Shown here: positions 47,901 through 59,300 of the stretch, piece after piece | Numbering within the stretch: position 1 is the first letter of the stretch | How the letters are laid out: each line of letters opens with the position of its first letter | Source: Acanthopleura granulata | Lineage: Eukaryota > Mollusca > Polyplacophora > Chitonida > Chitonidae | DNA: 64,000 nucleotides | NCBI GenBank assembly: GCA_016165875.1 | Contig: JABBOT010000001.1 | Span: forward strand, 10,667,306-10,731,305 | Direction: 5' to 3' | The notes under the pieces: generated by a model | Told to the model about the DNA's origin: nothing | The model's input: only the letters and a program-made list of their open reading frames with translations | Databases searched by the model: none | Made by a program: the position numbers and the translations under genes

Positions 47901-48616
47901 AAAAGTAAGAATACTAAAGAATTTACAACGACCGCTTGGCCCAAGTTGACCGACAACCAGAGCGGCTGAAGAGAAAAGAAATAAAGACATATGAAGCATT
48001 ATATCCTGCTTTCCTCTCAAAGGAGAACTTAATTCGGTTTATAATTCGATAAGTATGATTGTTGTAGCGCGAAGGTTAACCTGGTACAAATGAACGTGTG
48101 GGTTGACCAGCACGCTAGCATACGTTCATCTGCAGCCCGGGAACGAATGCAAATGCATTAAGCCTTGTTTTGTGAAAATTCCTTTCGTGTAAATAATGTA
48201 TTAATGGTTAGAAGAGATAATACTTTTGTTGATCAGTCTTGAGAACAATAATGTTCAGGATATATATGAAAATCCACACGAAACCGAAGCCACTGATTTG
48301 TCTCACGTATCAATTGAGACATGTTGCTTTACCGTCGACCGTGTCTTCTCTTCACTGGATTTGAGCTCTCCAGTGTCCAGAAGCTTTATCAAACTACCAC
48401 GATGGAACAGACGGAAAACTTTTCGGTAGAATTAATATCCATTTTTTTTTCTAATTCCAGAAGCTACAAATCGAGTGGGCTTCATTTCTGCGCCAAAGCA
48501 AATCACTAAAACTGTAATACATAAGAGAGCATCATACAACAGTTGCCTCCTTTATTTGTAAGAGACCGAATGTGAACTGACAACATTGCAACATTTATGT
48601 ACTGCATATAATACTT
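44951..48616. other. Intergenic, no recognised gene
   Basis: GTACTTTTATCGCGCTT and nearby matching blocks occur at about 46840 and 47697, suggesting a diverged duplicated element (46840-47160 and 47690-47890). Short frames (46479-46751, 47187-47396, 47411-47638) have no domains. Confidence 0.4.
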
Positions 48617-48871
48617 GATTTATTTATTTGACTGGAGATTTGCGCCGTACTCAAGAATATTTCATTTGTACGACTGCGACCAGCATTCTAGTGGAATGAA
48701 ACCGGGCTGAATCCGGGGCAAAACCCATGGTTGCTGACAGACCTTCCCACGCACGTTCGGATATTGGCAGCCAGTGTGAGCTGGGCTTAAGCTCACAACG
48801 ACCGCACTGATGAAGAGAGCTCTAAGCCATTGCCCTTCGCTAGCACGCTCGCCCTCGGCCACGGCGACCCC
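48617..48871 (-). repeat. SINE, full length, minus orientation
   Basis: The best copy. On the minus strand it has head GGGGTCGCCGTGGCCGAGGG (A-box-like), GAGCTTAAGCCCAGCTC (B-box-like), the conserved core with CCCGGTTTCATTCCACTAGA, and the 3' end CAGTCAAATAAATAAATC. It is about 255 bp long. Confidence 0.85.
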
Positions 48872-49097
48872 ACAATAAAATACAAATGATCAAGACTTGT
48901 TAAATCGTCGAAGTTTACGACGCCGAACCTTTATTATTGATGGTGTATTCACCTCACTTGCCACAGCAACAACGTGCATTGAGCATGGTCACAAACCTCC
49001 GATGGAAGCAGTAGGCGGTGAAAATCTACACGCCTTTACATCCATAAGCCACTATAAGTGCATAGCATAAGGCATCAAGCTGCGTCTAAGAGTCTTA

Positions 49098-50551
49098 AGA
49101 GCCGTGTAAAACCAAACAAAACCCATAACCGGAAATACTCCAAAGCATGATTTAAGTTTGACGTCATTAGGGTAGACCTCCGGTTCCCAGCTTTGCGTAT
49201 TGACAAAAACACTCAGAGGAAACAAACCATATTGAAAATGAGTACAGCTGCAAGAGGTCCTGTAAAGAAAATCCCTAAATGTAATGATTCATTCAGGAAG
49301 CAATTACGGGTGCCATATCCAATCATTCAGCTCCCCGTGGTCCCAGCGTGGTAACCAATGCATACCCCAACATCAACAATGGCGACTACGTTAGAGACCA
49401 TCACGTTGCGGATAAACTTGTTTTAGTCTCGAAGGGTTCTACTTTTTGATGGAGATATCTTCGTGAATGCCGTATACATGAGGAAGGCACATGTAGCCAT
49501 ACTCATGAAGGTGGGTATCCAGAAGTAATGGATGAGAACACCTATAGCACGACAAAGATTCTTGTTGTAGATAAGGTTGATGCCTGGCTGATGCCTGCTG
49601 GAAAACAGCTGAGGACAGAACAGATATGCATCCAGTATCATGGTGTTTTTAACCGGCAATGTCCTCAGCTGAGGTAAAAAAAAATACACAAGAAATGTCA
49701 GCAAAAGACAGAGTAAAGACATAGCGATACACACGACAGAGAAAAGCCGGCGACATTTTACAACTGAGGTTTTCTCCTTAAATGTGGGTTTTTTCATCAT
49801 CTCTTCAGTAATGTCGAAAAGACCATGGGAACAAATTTTAATGATGTCGCCACATGCCCTGTAATCCGAATCATTTAAAAATATTGTTTTTCAACTTTTA
49901 TGCTTGAGTTATTCGCATCAAATTCAAATTCGATTTTGAGGTGTTGAAGGTCAGATGCAAACAATCTAAGACGGCTAGAAATAGCTGAAATTCTTCTTCT
50001 GGAAGTTGTGCGGCGTTGTAATCCTGGTTAATCCTTATTGTCCTTATCCACGACACCGGCGTGGACCCTCTGACCGTGGAACCGGACCGGCTCTCTCATC
50101 TTGTTATGGTTACATTGTCAGCCGGTGAGTCTGGGGGGCAAGATATCACCATAAACAGAAATGGATCGTTGTATTCTTTGCCATGCGGATGTTGTCGTTG
50201 ACAGGTGACATGTGGAGAAGGTGAGATGGGAGAATCTGTGTCTACGTCAAAGAAACGATCAACACAACAGTCACCAAAGGACGTGCAAGCATCGTCACAT
50301 CGACATTCTTTACAGTGTAAACACGGCAGCGGCTCTGTGACTGGGGAGCCACAGAAGGCTTCCGCTCCGCACGTGTAACCAATGGCTTCCAGGACGGTTT
50401 CCCTTCGTGTTAAATCCTGCCTGATTCGGTATGACGAGTGAGAACCGTCAAAACCATGGATCTGAGAGATCTCCTGGCCGATGACCAACACAACGAGGCC
50501 GAAGAATCCAGGGACGTTCACGGTACCGATGGACGTTGACGGTTCTCGCAT
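49098..50551 (-). pseudogene. Decayed third copy of the somatomedin-B receptor
   Basis: From 50551 down to about 50052 it matches exon 1 of receptor B: signal-like start, somatomedin-B ending CTSFGDCCVDRFFDVD, then a block with 45 of 51 residues identical to receptor B. The match then jumps to the LDC region of exon 2 (from about 49970), skipping the end of exon 1, the intron and the start of exon 2. Helices 1-3 are readable at 49800-49423, but loop 1 reads LPVKNTM instead of LPGKNTM and a small insertion follows QLF. In-frame stops occur at about 49423-49425 and 49327-49329 and again near 49213. The frame stays recognisable through helix 5 to about 49098. Helix 7 is absent. Confidence 0.88.
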
Positions 50552-51719
50552 AGGCCCGCTATAGAACAGCTATAGTTGAAGTGATACATTAACTCTATAC
50601 CATCACTCGCTTTATAACTATGTCCTGGGTATTTGAATACTAGAATATCAATGCTTGTCTTTTCTGATGCTCACCGGTAATGCCAGTAGACGCTGCTGTT
50701 CTTCTACCCATTGGTTAATGTGTACAGTCAAGTCTGATGTGTTGTATTGTAAATCTATGCTTCCTTGTTTATTTCATTGGTGTTATACGACCTACTTTGT
50801 TTCCGTATAAAAATATTTTGATTTGTTTTAAGGGCTTAAGTCTTATTTACATGCGAGTCCTGTTTTCTTTGCTTTCCTTTTTGTCTGATGAAAAAAGATA
50901 TGAATGTTTCAAAGGCCTATACACAATATGTTGTCTTACCTCATTATTTAAATCCAGTCAGAATTTTGTATTTCAGTACTATACATTGGAAGATGCCAAC
51001 ACAGTTCCTTACACAAACAATGCCGACAAGTGTTTTAGCATAATTATAATACAAAGGTTAACTGTTTTGTGTTATTCTGTTGCAGAAACAGATTATAATT
51101 GTATTGAAAACAATTTCAGAAAACCCTCAGATTACTTTTTTAGTCGGGAAGAAATTTTGAGGATTATCATTTATAAATCTTCGTTTTCCCAAGACAAGAC
51201 GATTATAATTTTTTTTTTATATAACTGTGGCATTTCAGCTGTATACTCTGAATACTTGCTTCAAGGTATTGTTGACAGAAGTAGTAACTGACCCAACGAG
51301 GACCGCATTCCCTATAAGCCTCCTATCTAATTGTTGTCAGATGATATGGAATTTAATCACCAGTTAATCTACTACCAATGTGACAATCGAACGGTTGCTA
51401 GAGAAGAAACAAAAAATGAATACATCTGCATGTTGATGAACAAAGCATTCGTTTAAACTGGCAAGGTAAAAAATTCAAACTTAGTAATTATTTAAAAAAA
51501 AAAAAAACAAGTGTAACGCAATGTTGCGTACCACGGTAAAGGGTGTGCTATATCCAGCCATTTGATCAATGATAATCTCATCACTTAATGCTTTCAGCGT
51601 ACACCGTTCATAAAAAAACTTTAACTACATGTAAGGAACAGAGGGGGTTATAGGATGACACCTCGATATGTTTGTAATAAGTGGTTGAACTGGTTTAAAG
51701 ACCTCAGTTTTCCAGTTCA
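50552..51719. other. Intergenic, no recognised gene
   Basis: The 184-codon frame at 50737-51291 (+) is AT-rich, rich in Ile, Phe, Tyr and Cys, and matches no family I know. It is probably chance. Confidence 0.4.
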
Positions 51720-51980
51720 GTATAAAAGTCTACATCACAGAGTATAAAACCAGAGCATTGATGAAAATCGTAGCTGGCAAATGGTTACCGGGGAAACCAG
51801 GGCTCTTGTTAGTTTAGTTCAGCTGTAGGTTTTATTCTTACTGTTCAGTTAAGTGTGTGAGAAGTAAAAACTTACACACCCTCTCGCACCATGGCTTAAG
51901 AAAAACGAGGTAAAACAGAAACTAAAATTATGTTAAACGCAGTATGCTAGACGTCGCAGGTCTAGAATTATTCAAACTGC
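51720..51980 (+). repeat. Unclassified dispersed repeat, copy 2
   Basis: It matches 22660-22930 in landmarks and order (TATAAAAGTCTACA, GTAGCTGGCAAA, TTATTCTTACTGTTCA, GAGAAGTAAAAACTTACACA, GGTCTAGAATTATTCA). A head fragment of the same family follows at about 52060-52140. Confidence 0.6.
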
Positions 51981-54900
51981 TGTGTTATCACATTTAATAT
52001 ATGAACACAGTAACATGAAAACAATGGAAAGGGATGCTTAAGTTCGCCAATAGTATCCCGATTATAAAACTACAGTACAGAGAGTAAAGTCAGAGCAGCT
52101 ACCACAGTACGATACTTGGTAAATTGTCATGACCGCGCGGCCTACTTCCTCTGACTTGTTGTGGTAAGACTGTATGCATTTTAATATACATATCTTTTTT
52201 ATGTTTTTTTTTTTTTTTGGGGGGGGGGTGCTATATGCATTCCGGTACTGTGTTTACACACGTGTTCCGATGATTGTCAATATATGTGAATTATTTCATT
52301 GCACTATTTGAAGGTAAACCATCTGGTGTTGATGTAAATTTGTTGGTATACATTAATACGTGCACGCATGTATGCATATAAAATAAAAACAAAGTTACAT
52401 AATTAGCTACATAAATTTATTGTTAATTTTCAACAAAACAGACAGACGTGTATATTGCGATGAATGTTACATGGTATACGCCTGTGGCTTACTGTAAAAA
52501 AATGAAAATAAATCTGTTTATAACAAAGACCTGTTGGGATAATAGTTTTAACATTTATGGGCCTGGGGCGAAATTCACAATGCCAACCTGAAGTTAAACC
52601 TTGAGATGTGACTAAAATTCTTTAATATAAACACATACATACAAACTGTTGTTATGTTTAGGTATGTATTGGTCAAAATTGAATCCTTTCGTGACCATAT
52701 ATACTGTGAATGAGGATAAACTTTAAGTGTTGAAGTAAGTAAAAAATATGTGGCTTATTTACAATATATATATATATATATACAAGCACAGAACTCTTTC
52801 CAAATCCCAGATATCGTTACAACGATATATTTGTCTTTGATGTATGAAGCATAAAGAGAATGAACATCATAGAAGACAATCATAAAAGTATACAAATTAA
52901 GTTAGGCCCGAATAAAATACATAAGCCTGCAAATTTACATCATTTCCTCATTGCTAAGGTATCAGCGAATGAAACGAATTAAACATTCAGTCATCCACAA
53001 AATAAGTGAACCATGGCAGACTGCACTACTGCTTTCTTAAGACTGGGTATATTTTCATTCGCCGTCACAACAGCACTAATTTATATGTTATCTCATTGGG
53101 AACAAACCATGTATAAAGGCTACATGCAATGCAATTTACTCCTTCGGAGGGAACTAAGGTATATATCCGTAGATACTTTACTTGATGTAAAAATCCATTA
53201 ATCGTTCATTTCTATTTATTTGATAGGTGATTCATCCCGAAATCAAGATTGTTCTCGCCTAATAAAACCACAATTGGTCAGATTGTGTAAGCAAAGCCCT
53301 GAGGAATGTAGGTACCTGACAGACCTTCTGACTTCAGGCCGCGGAGGAACCAACGGAACCTGGGTTCGAATTCTGGCCGTGACGGCTTTAAGGAACATAG
53401 ACCAAGGTGTGATTTCTGTTTGACTTTACATAAGGTGTAGGAGAGACAGGATAAAGACAGAGCAACACACGACAGAGACGATTGTCAAGGCCAGCGAAAC
53501 ACTGACGACTGGACACTTCTCATGCGACGGGTAAAATCACAGTCAACAAGGAGCTCAAGAAACAGTGCAATAATTCTCTCTTTTCCACTGAAAGTAGTAC
53601 TGTGTATATCACCAGCGTAAAAGTAATCTGATATACCAAGTGCTATATATATATACATTCGGATTCCAATCATTATATGTAGCCTATATATGCCGCTCCT
53701 ATTGTTCTTTTCTCGGGTTGCCTAGCGCTTTCGTGTTATTTAATGAACAATCAACTGAGGATATTTATGAGTTCATTTTTGAGATAAAACTTTGGAATTT
53801 TTGATATAATTTATTTTGACAAAGCGCACTGCCCATTTCCCGACTTGTTAAATAAAGGCAAATGAGCATACCAAACATTTCCCCCTCATTTTTGAAAGCT
53901 CGCCGTAGGAGATGGTTGCCTTTCATGTATGGATGGAGGTATTTAATGCATACTTTCGTGATCTACCGTGTGCATTTTGTATACACACAGATGTCTTGCC
54001 AATTGCTTTAATAGGTGAGTTACATTTTAGTCCTCTTGTTGTTCCTCAGTAGATGAATATGCCTGTACGCATTTTGAAGATGACAGGGTTTTTAGAGTAC
54101 GGGTACAACATGTATAACCACTGTGGCTTAACAACTGATCAAATAAAGTTACACGTAACAGAGAATTCAGTTTAAGACAATGTGTTGAATTTTGCTTCAT
54201 TTAGAATTACATGACATGTAGCAAATTGAATTATATAATACGGTATGATACAGCCCTCCTGAATGTCCTACGTGGTACAAGGTAAAGAAAGGCTATGCGT
54301 CTGGTCAATCATCGGAAAAAATATCCAACTTTGGGATATCAGACACACATGCAGAATATCCTGTAACTGGTACAGCACAAGAGCTTATTCCCCGTTTATA
54401 CCCTAACCTTTCCTCCCATCACACAGTATCAGAAGTGTAAAAAGTTTCACGTTTTTATATATATATATTAAATATATATTCAGGTGCATGTATAAATACA
54501 AAATGGCGCAATAGGCCTGACTCACACAACAATTAAAGCACAACACAGTGCATAAAAACTTTAGAGCGGTGTGATTTAATCGAACATCTTTCGAAGCCGC
54601 AAAAGGTGAGACATGGTATTCTCCCTCAAATGAACTTAATTAATCACTGCATCTGCACCATGACTGTCACTCCGTTCCTTGCACACAATTAACGAGTCTG
54701 AAAACTGTGCTACTATGTCGATCGCAAAGCTAACAGCCATTAGGCCTACCGATCGACAAGCCAGCCAGCTACGCTCAGTTCACTCACGAACCTTACTGGA
54801 TACATACATCGAAATACATCGAATACATCGAAATTTGAAGACAATGAAATACATATGGAAATGAATAAATAAACGCTGTTCGGGAAAAAATAAAAGTTGT

Positions 54901-56296
54901 ACCCAGTGAACCCTATCCAATCATGAACGCCGACTGCTTGAACGAAATGAAATTCACTCAGTAACAAGTAATGTTAAACTGAAGCAGGAAAACTTGAGAA
55001 TGTCGCGTTCAGACAGTTCACAAGTTTCAAGGGATGTAGTATTTGTCAATCATGACATAGCCCCTCCCTCCCTCCCTCCCTCCCCCGAGGATTGCTGTGG
55101 GTGAAATTTTTCAAATTAAGGCGATTGTTATGAAATGATTTGGGCAGTGAAATTTTGAACAAGACATCGTAAAGGAAGCAGCTAAAAGCACGTCTGCTCT
55201 AATTATACAAGACATTTTCAGCTCTTCACTTTAGTGGCTTAATACTGATCAGATGTGTCTTCGGGCGTATGGGTGCGAGGGGACTCCGGCCCGGGGCCTA
55301 GGCGGCCCCTGTACCCTCGCCTTAAGTGTGATAGTCGACTGCCCCGTCCCCTCTTCCTCCAAGGTCACGACAACTTTCGAGGCCTATGCATAAGTAACCA
55401 AGACAACAATGTATCACGAGTACTCTGTAAGTGTTACGTAGGGTGTTTCTATACAGCCTTTATGGGCTCCATATTTGTGTGAACAATGACAAGCAGCAGA
55501 CCAGTATGCAGTAAATTTTGTTTATTCACCGGATCATCCATTAGGTATAAAAACACTAATTGGATTTTGTATGCAAGATTCAGGCGTAAGGCCTACAGAA
55601 AATGGTGGGGACAGGTAGGGATTGGCTGCATCTCTGAAGTGTCCTGAAGTACTGCCAGGTAATTTTGCAAGTATAAACCATGACAAATAATGTTTGAAAA
55701 AAAGCCCATTACTTGTGGCTACAATAAACCCGGGAAAAACATTATCCAATGAGCAAGTGCCACCCCCGTTTCTATGGCTATCGGACGTTAGTACCTGCAT
55801 TCCAGCTGATTTATTTTGAGAAAATGGTGGTCAACCCCTAGTGATATTTGTATATGCTGTAGGCCAGGCATCTAGTTATTTGACAGTATGTGTCATTTGG
55901 GCCAACGAAAATTAGGGCATACAGTTTTAGATGGGCATTCTTTGTGAAATTATTACATAAATAGTAAGGAAATTTTTTAGTGTTTTTATACCTATGAAAC
56001 ACATCCGGCCGGATGAATCGGGGGTAAGGGAGATCAGCAAGTAATCACCTGAATACTGATAATGGCCGTCGCCGTCATCAGACGCGAACGAATTAAATTT
56101 CACGTGAGCGTGACAGTACTCATGTGTGGATTGTGTAATCAAGTGTGTTGACAAAGTGACAAACTGGTACGTTGTCTGGAAACCTTCTTCCATGTTGCAT
56201 TCATAAAGGTACGAGTTCCTTAAAACGGAAGTTAAATGTAGTTGACGGAAGTGAGCAGCCGATGAAACCTGCTTGCTGTCAAAGTTGGCAATCAAC
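51981..56296. other. Intergenic, upstream of CHMP3
   Basis: It contains a T run and G run at about 52200-52230, (TA)n at about 52768, TATATA at 54456, and (CCCT)n at about 55064-55086. The GC-richer patch at 55255-55370 could be promoter-related for CHMP3 but has no defined motif. A GGTTCGAATTC B-box-like site lies near 53363. The frames at 53013-53201 and 55927-56460 (-) are not supported. Confidence 0.35.
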
Positions 56297-56341
56297 ATGG
56301 GACTGTTCGGAAAATCAGTACAAAAGACTCCCAAAGAAATG
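56297..56341 (+). CDS. CHMP3: CHMP3 exon 1
   Basis: The ATG in ATCAACATGG starts MGLFGKSVQKTPKEM, the membrane-inserting N-terminus. Donor GTACGG, phase 0. The frame runs on into the intron without a stop to 56464, so splicing rather than the open frame sets the end. A (CAA)n run at about 56438-56458 lies in intron 1. Confidence 0.93.
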
Positions 56342-59300
56342 GTACGGAAATTCTTTCGGTCAAACCAGATCCATTTTGTTTGTCTCTGTTTAGTTTTCTT
56401 GCACCAACCTCTTCTGGCGTGTTGTGTGCTACAGTGTAACAACAACAACAACAACAACATGTAACATAACTATCAACGCTGTTCAAGGATGTTTCAGATT
56501 TGCTAATTGATTTTACTAAAACGGAGATTTTCATCGTTTTTTCTTGTTGATGTTTAGTCACGTGGTAGAAGATGATGGTGTCATTTCATTGAAGAATCTG
56601 CTTTTCACAATGAACATCTTCGTCCATCAAGATGGGCTCAATGACTGTTTATATTTTAAAATTCTGACGTTCATGGTGCGTTTTTATAGATTAGGGCAGA
56701 GCTGGGCTATTGTTCGTCGGTGATCCACATTTCTGGTGTTCATTGAGAAAAGGACATTCTTCAATGAACTGACATCACTGTACCATGTAACACCGCCCTC
56801 ATCTTGACTATACCATTCATTGTAACACTGAGTCAATCCTAGCTCCATAGGGCTATGATTACGTGTATGATCACAGCCCAGTCGTCTTCCATGAAGTAAC
56901 CTTGAATACCTCTGTGCTTCCTCTGCTGTCTAAAATACATCGAAGCTGGAGCTGTTAAAAGTGTCTGTTCGTATCCATAGACTTCCTAGCTGTCAATTGC
57001 AGGCAGTTGTCCCTATGTGTCCTCACCGGTAAGTCCACAAGAACGTAAAAGTGGTTGAAATTTGAACAAAATCCACCCCCATCAGCCAGGTATGACTGCA
57101 TAGTCCGTTCAGGAACTATGCATACAAGGGAAATAACCAAAAGAGGCAAGTATCTGGCCTAGATACACTAATTCCTCTAATTTTTGGGACCCCTGGTCTA
57201 CGTTCTTTAGATAACTTACTCATAACTGTAACAGGAATACAAATTTTATTTTTCTCATGGATTTAGTCCATCGTATGACAAACATATCTATATCTTTAAC
57301 CTTGCTGTTAAGGAATGAAGGTGAGACAGCTGAAATCATAGGGCACATACATGAGTACATGTACGTCCTTACTTTCACACGAGACACTTTGTAAGTGCCT
57401 TATGTGGTAAGCAATGGGAACCCTATCCACAGTAAAACTATTATCTGAGGCCAGGATTGAACCTACACTTTATACCATCACACCTTAACAGAAAACAAAG
57501 ATATAAAAGTCCCACATTAAGTTTCTCATGAAGAACAAATTACATTTATTTATGTGTTTTGCAGGTCCAGGAATGGACATCAAAACTCAGGAGAGAAGGA
57601 AATCAGCTTGAGCGTCAAGTACGAGGTATGTCGGGGTTACTTTCTGTTAACAGCCTTTTTTACATAAGTTTAATGTATTGTTGCCAAGATAACATTTAGA
57701 CATTCTGAACTTCATCAAGTGTGAGGTACACGAACTTCTGGGTTACATTTAAAATAGTCACAAAATGATCACAGCTTGAATGGCCCACTGTAGGCTATGG
57801 TTTTCACACATAGGGTGAAATATTAAAGTAGACAACATAACAAAATACGAACATCGTGTCATGGCATGAACTAATTGTACTAGTTTCCTGACTATCATTT
57901 CAGATTGTACATGTATTTACCGCCATTGAATATCTGCATCTGGCATGATATTATAGTTCATATGTGTTATTTGCTGGAAACTTTATTACAATTATTCTGA
58001 AATGTAATTTCTTTTTACATTTGTGTAGCCATTCAGCGGGAGGAGGAAAAAGTGAAGCGATCATTAAAAGATGCAGCAAAGAAAGGTGAAAAAGAATCTT
58101 GCAGAGTCTTGGCCAAAGAAATTGTGAATTCTAGAAGAGCTGTAAACAAATTGTATGCTGCTAAAGCTCAACTCAATTCCGTCCAGATGAGCATGAAGAA
58201 TCAGCTTGGTGAGTGAAGTAAAGCATATATTTAAGCCAAGCCTTTGACTGATTAATGCCTTCATATTTTACTACTGCAGCTGCTTGATCACATTTCATTT
58301 TTTTATGTCATTTACCTTACCCTTAACTATGCAGTGGTATGACCTTCTACGTGCATTATAAGTATAGCCTGTCAAAGAAATACAGTAGTGTGAGATTAAC
58401 TGCAATCTCCTATTAATTGTCCTGAATCAAGCCTGGTAACTTCATTATTTACACGAAAAACTGTTGGGTTAATTGAAGCTGACTTCAGTTTGTAAATAAA
58501 TATGTAAAGATGCTCATCATATGAAAGCATTGAGGAAATGTTAACTCTCTCTAACTTAAATATTGTTTGGATGTTCCTATAATTCAGATACAAGTATACA
58601 TGTAGAACTACAAAGAGAAACTTAAACCAATACCTCATGCTTTCGTGAAAACACAATGAGAGAAACTGTGTAGATCTTTGTAAAGAGACATTTGACATGT
58701 TTTATGTTTTGTTTTCAGCTACATTGAGGATAGCTGGAGCCTTGGAGAAAAGCACTGTAGTAATGAACAGTATGCAGCAGCTCATCAAAGTGCCTGAAAT
58801 CCAGGCTACCATGAGGGAAATGTCCAAGGAAATGATGAAGGTCTCTTATAACTTTATTCTGTAAAGCAGTTCATCATGGAAGTATAGTTGGTCACATGTA
58901 CATCTTCAACTCTGTTGAAGGTGACTGCAACCTTAGTCCTCAAATATACAAATGTATTTCCAGTAGGTCAATCTCATACTTTATTTTATTTACATCTAAC
59001 ATAGTCGATTAGTAAAAAAAAAGAAAAGATAAAAAGCCATTTATGAAGCAAAGACGCCATGCTTTTGAAACTTTATGAACAATCCTGCTGTAAATGATGG
59101 TCTGTGTAAATAATCACCTGGCAGCTACTGTGAAAATAAAGGTCAGAAGTTATGTTTATTATATCAACGTTTGGGTAAATTCCTATACTAGTACATCTTC
59201 ATGATCATGAATAATTAAGGACCCCTTCTGTCTCAACATCAAATAAATTTAATATAAAGCCCGGTTTTTACAAATATTGATTTTATGGATACAGGTGCAG

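Noticed and set aside
50737..51291. 184-codon plus-strand open frame
   Set aside because: AT-rich composition and no recognisable motif, membrane topology or splice neighbours; likely chance.
53290..53400. GGTTCGAATTC B-box-like site suggesting a tRNA or SINE
   Set aside because: No matching A box, acceptor stem or SINE core alignment strong enough to call.
55927..56460. 177-codon minus-strand open frame with a Leu run
   Set aside because: The Leu run is the reverse of a (CAA)n repeat, and the frame lies antisense to CHMP3 exon 1.
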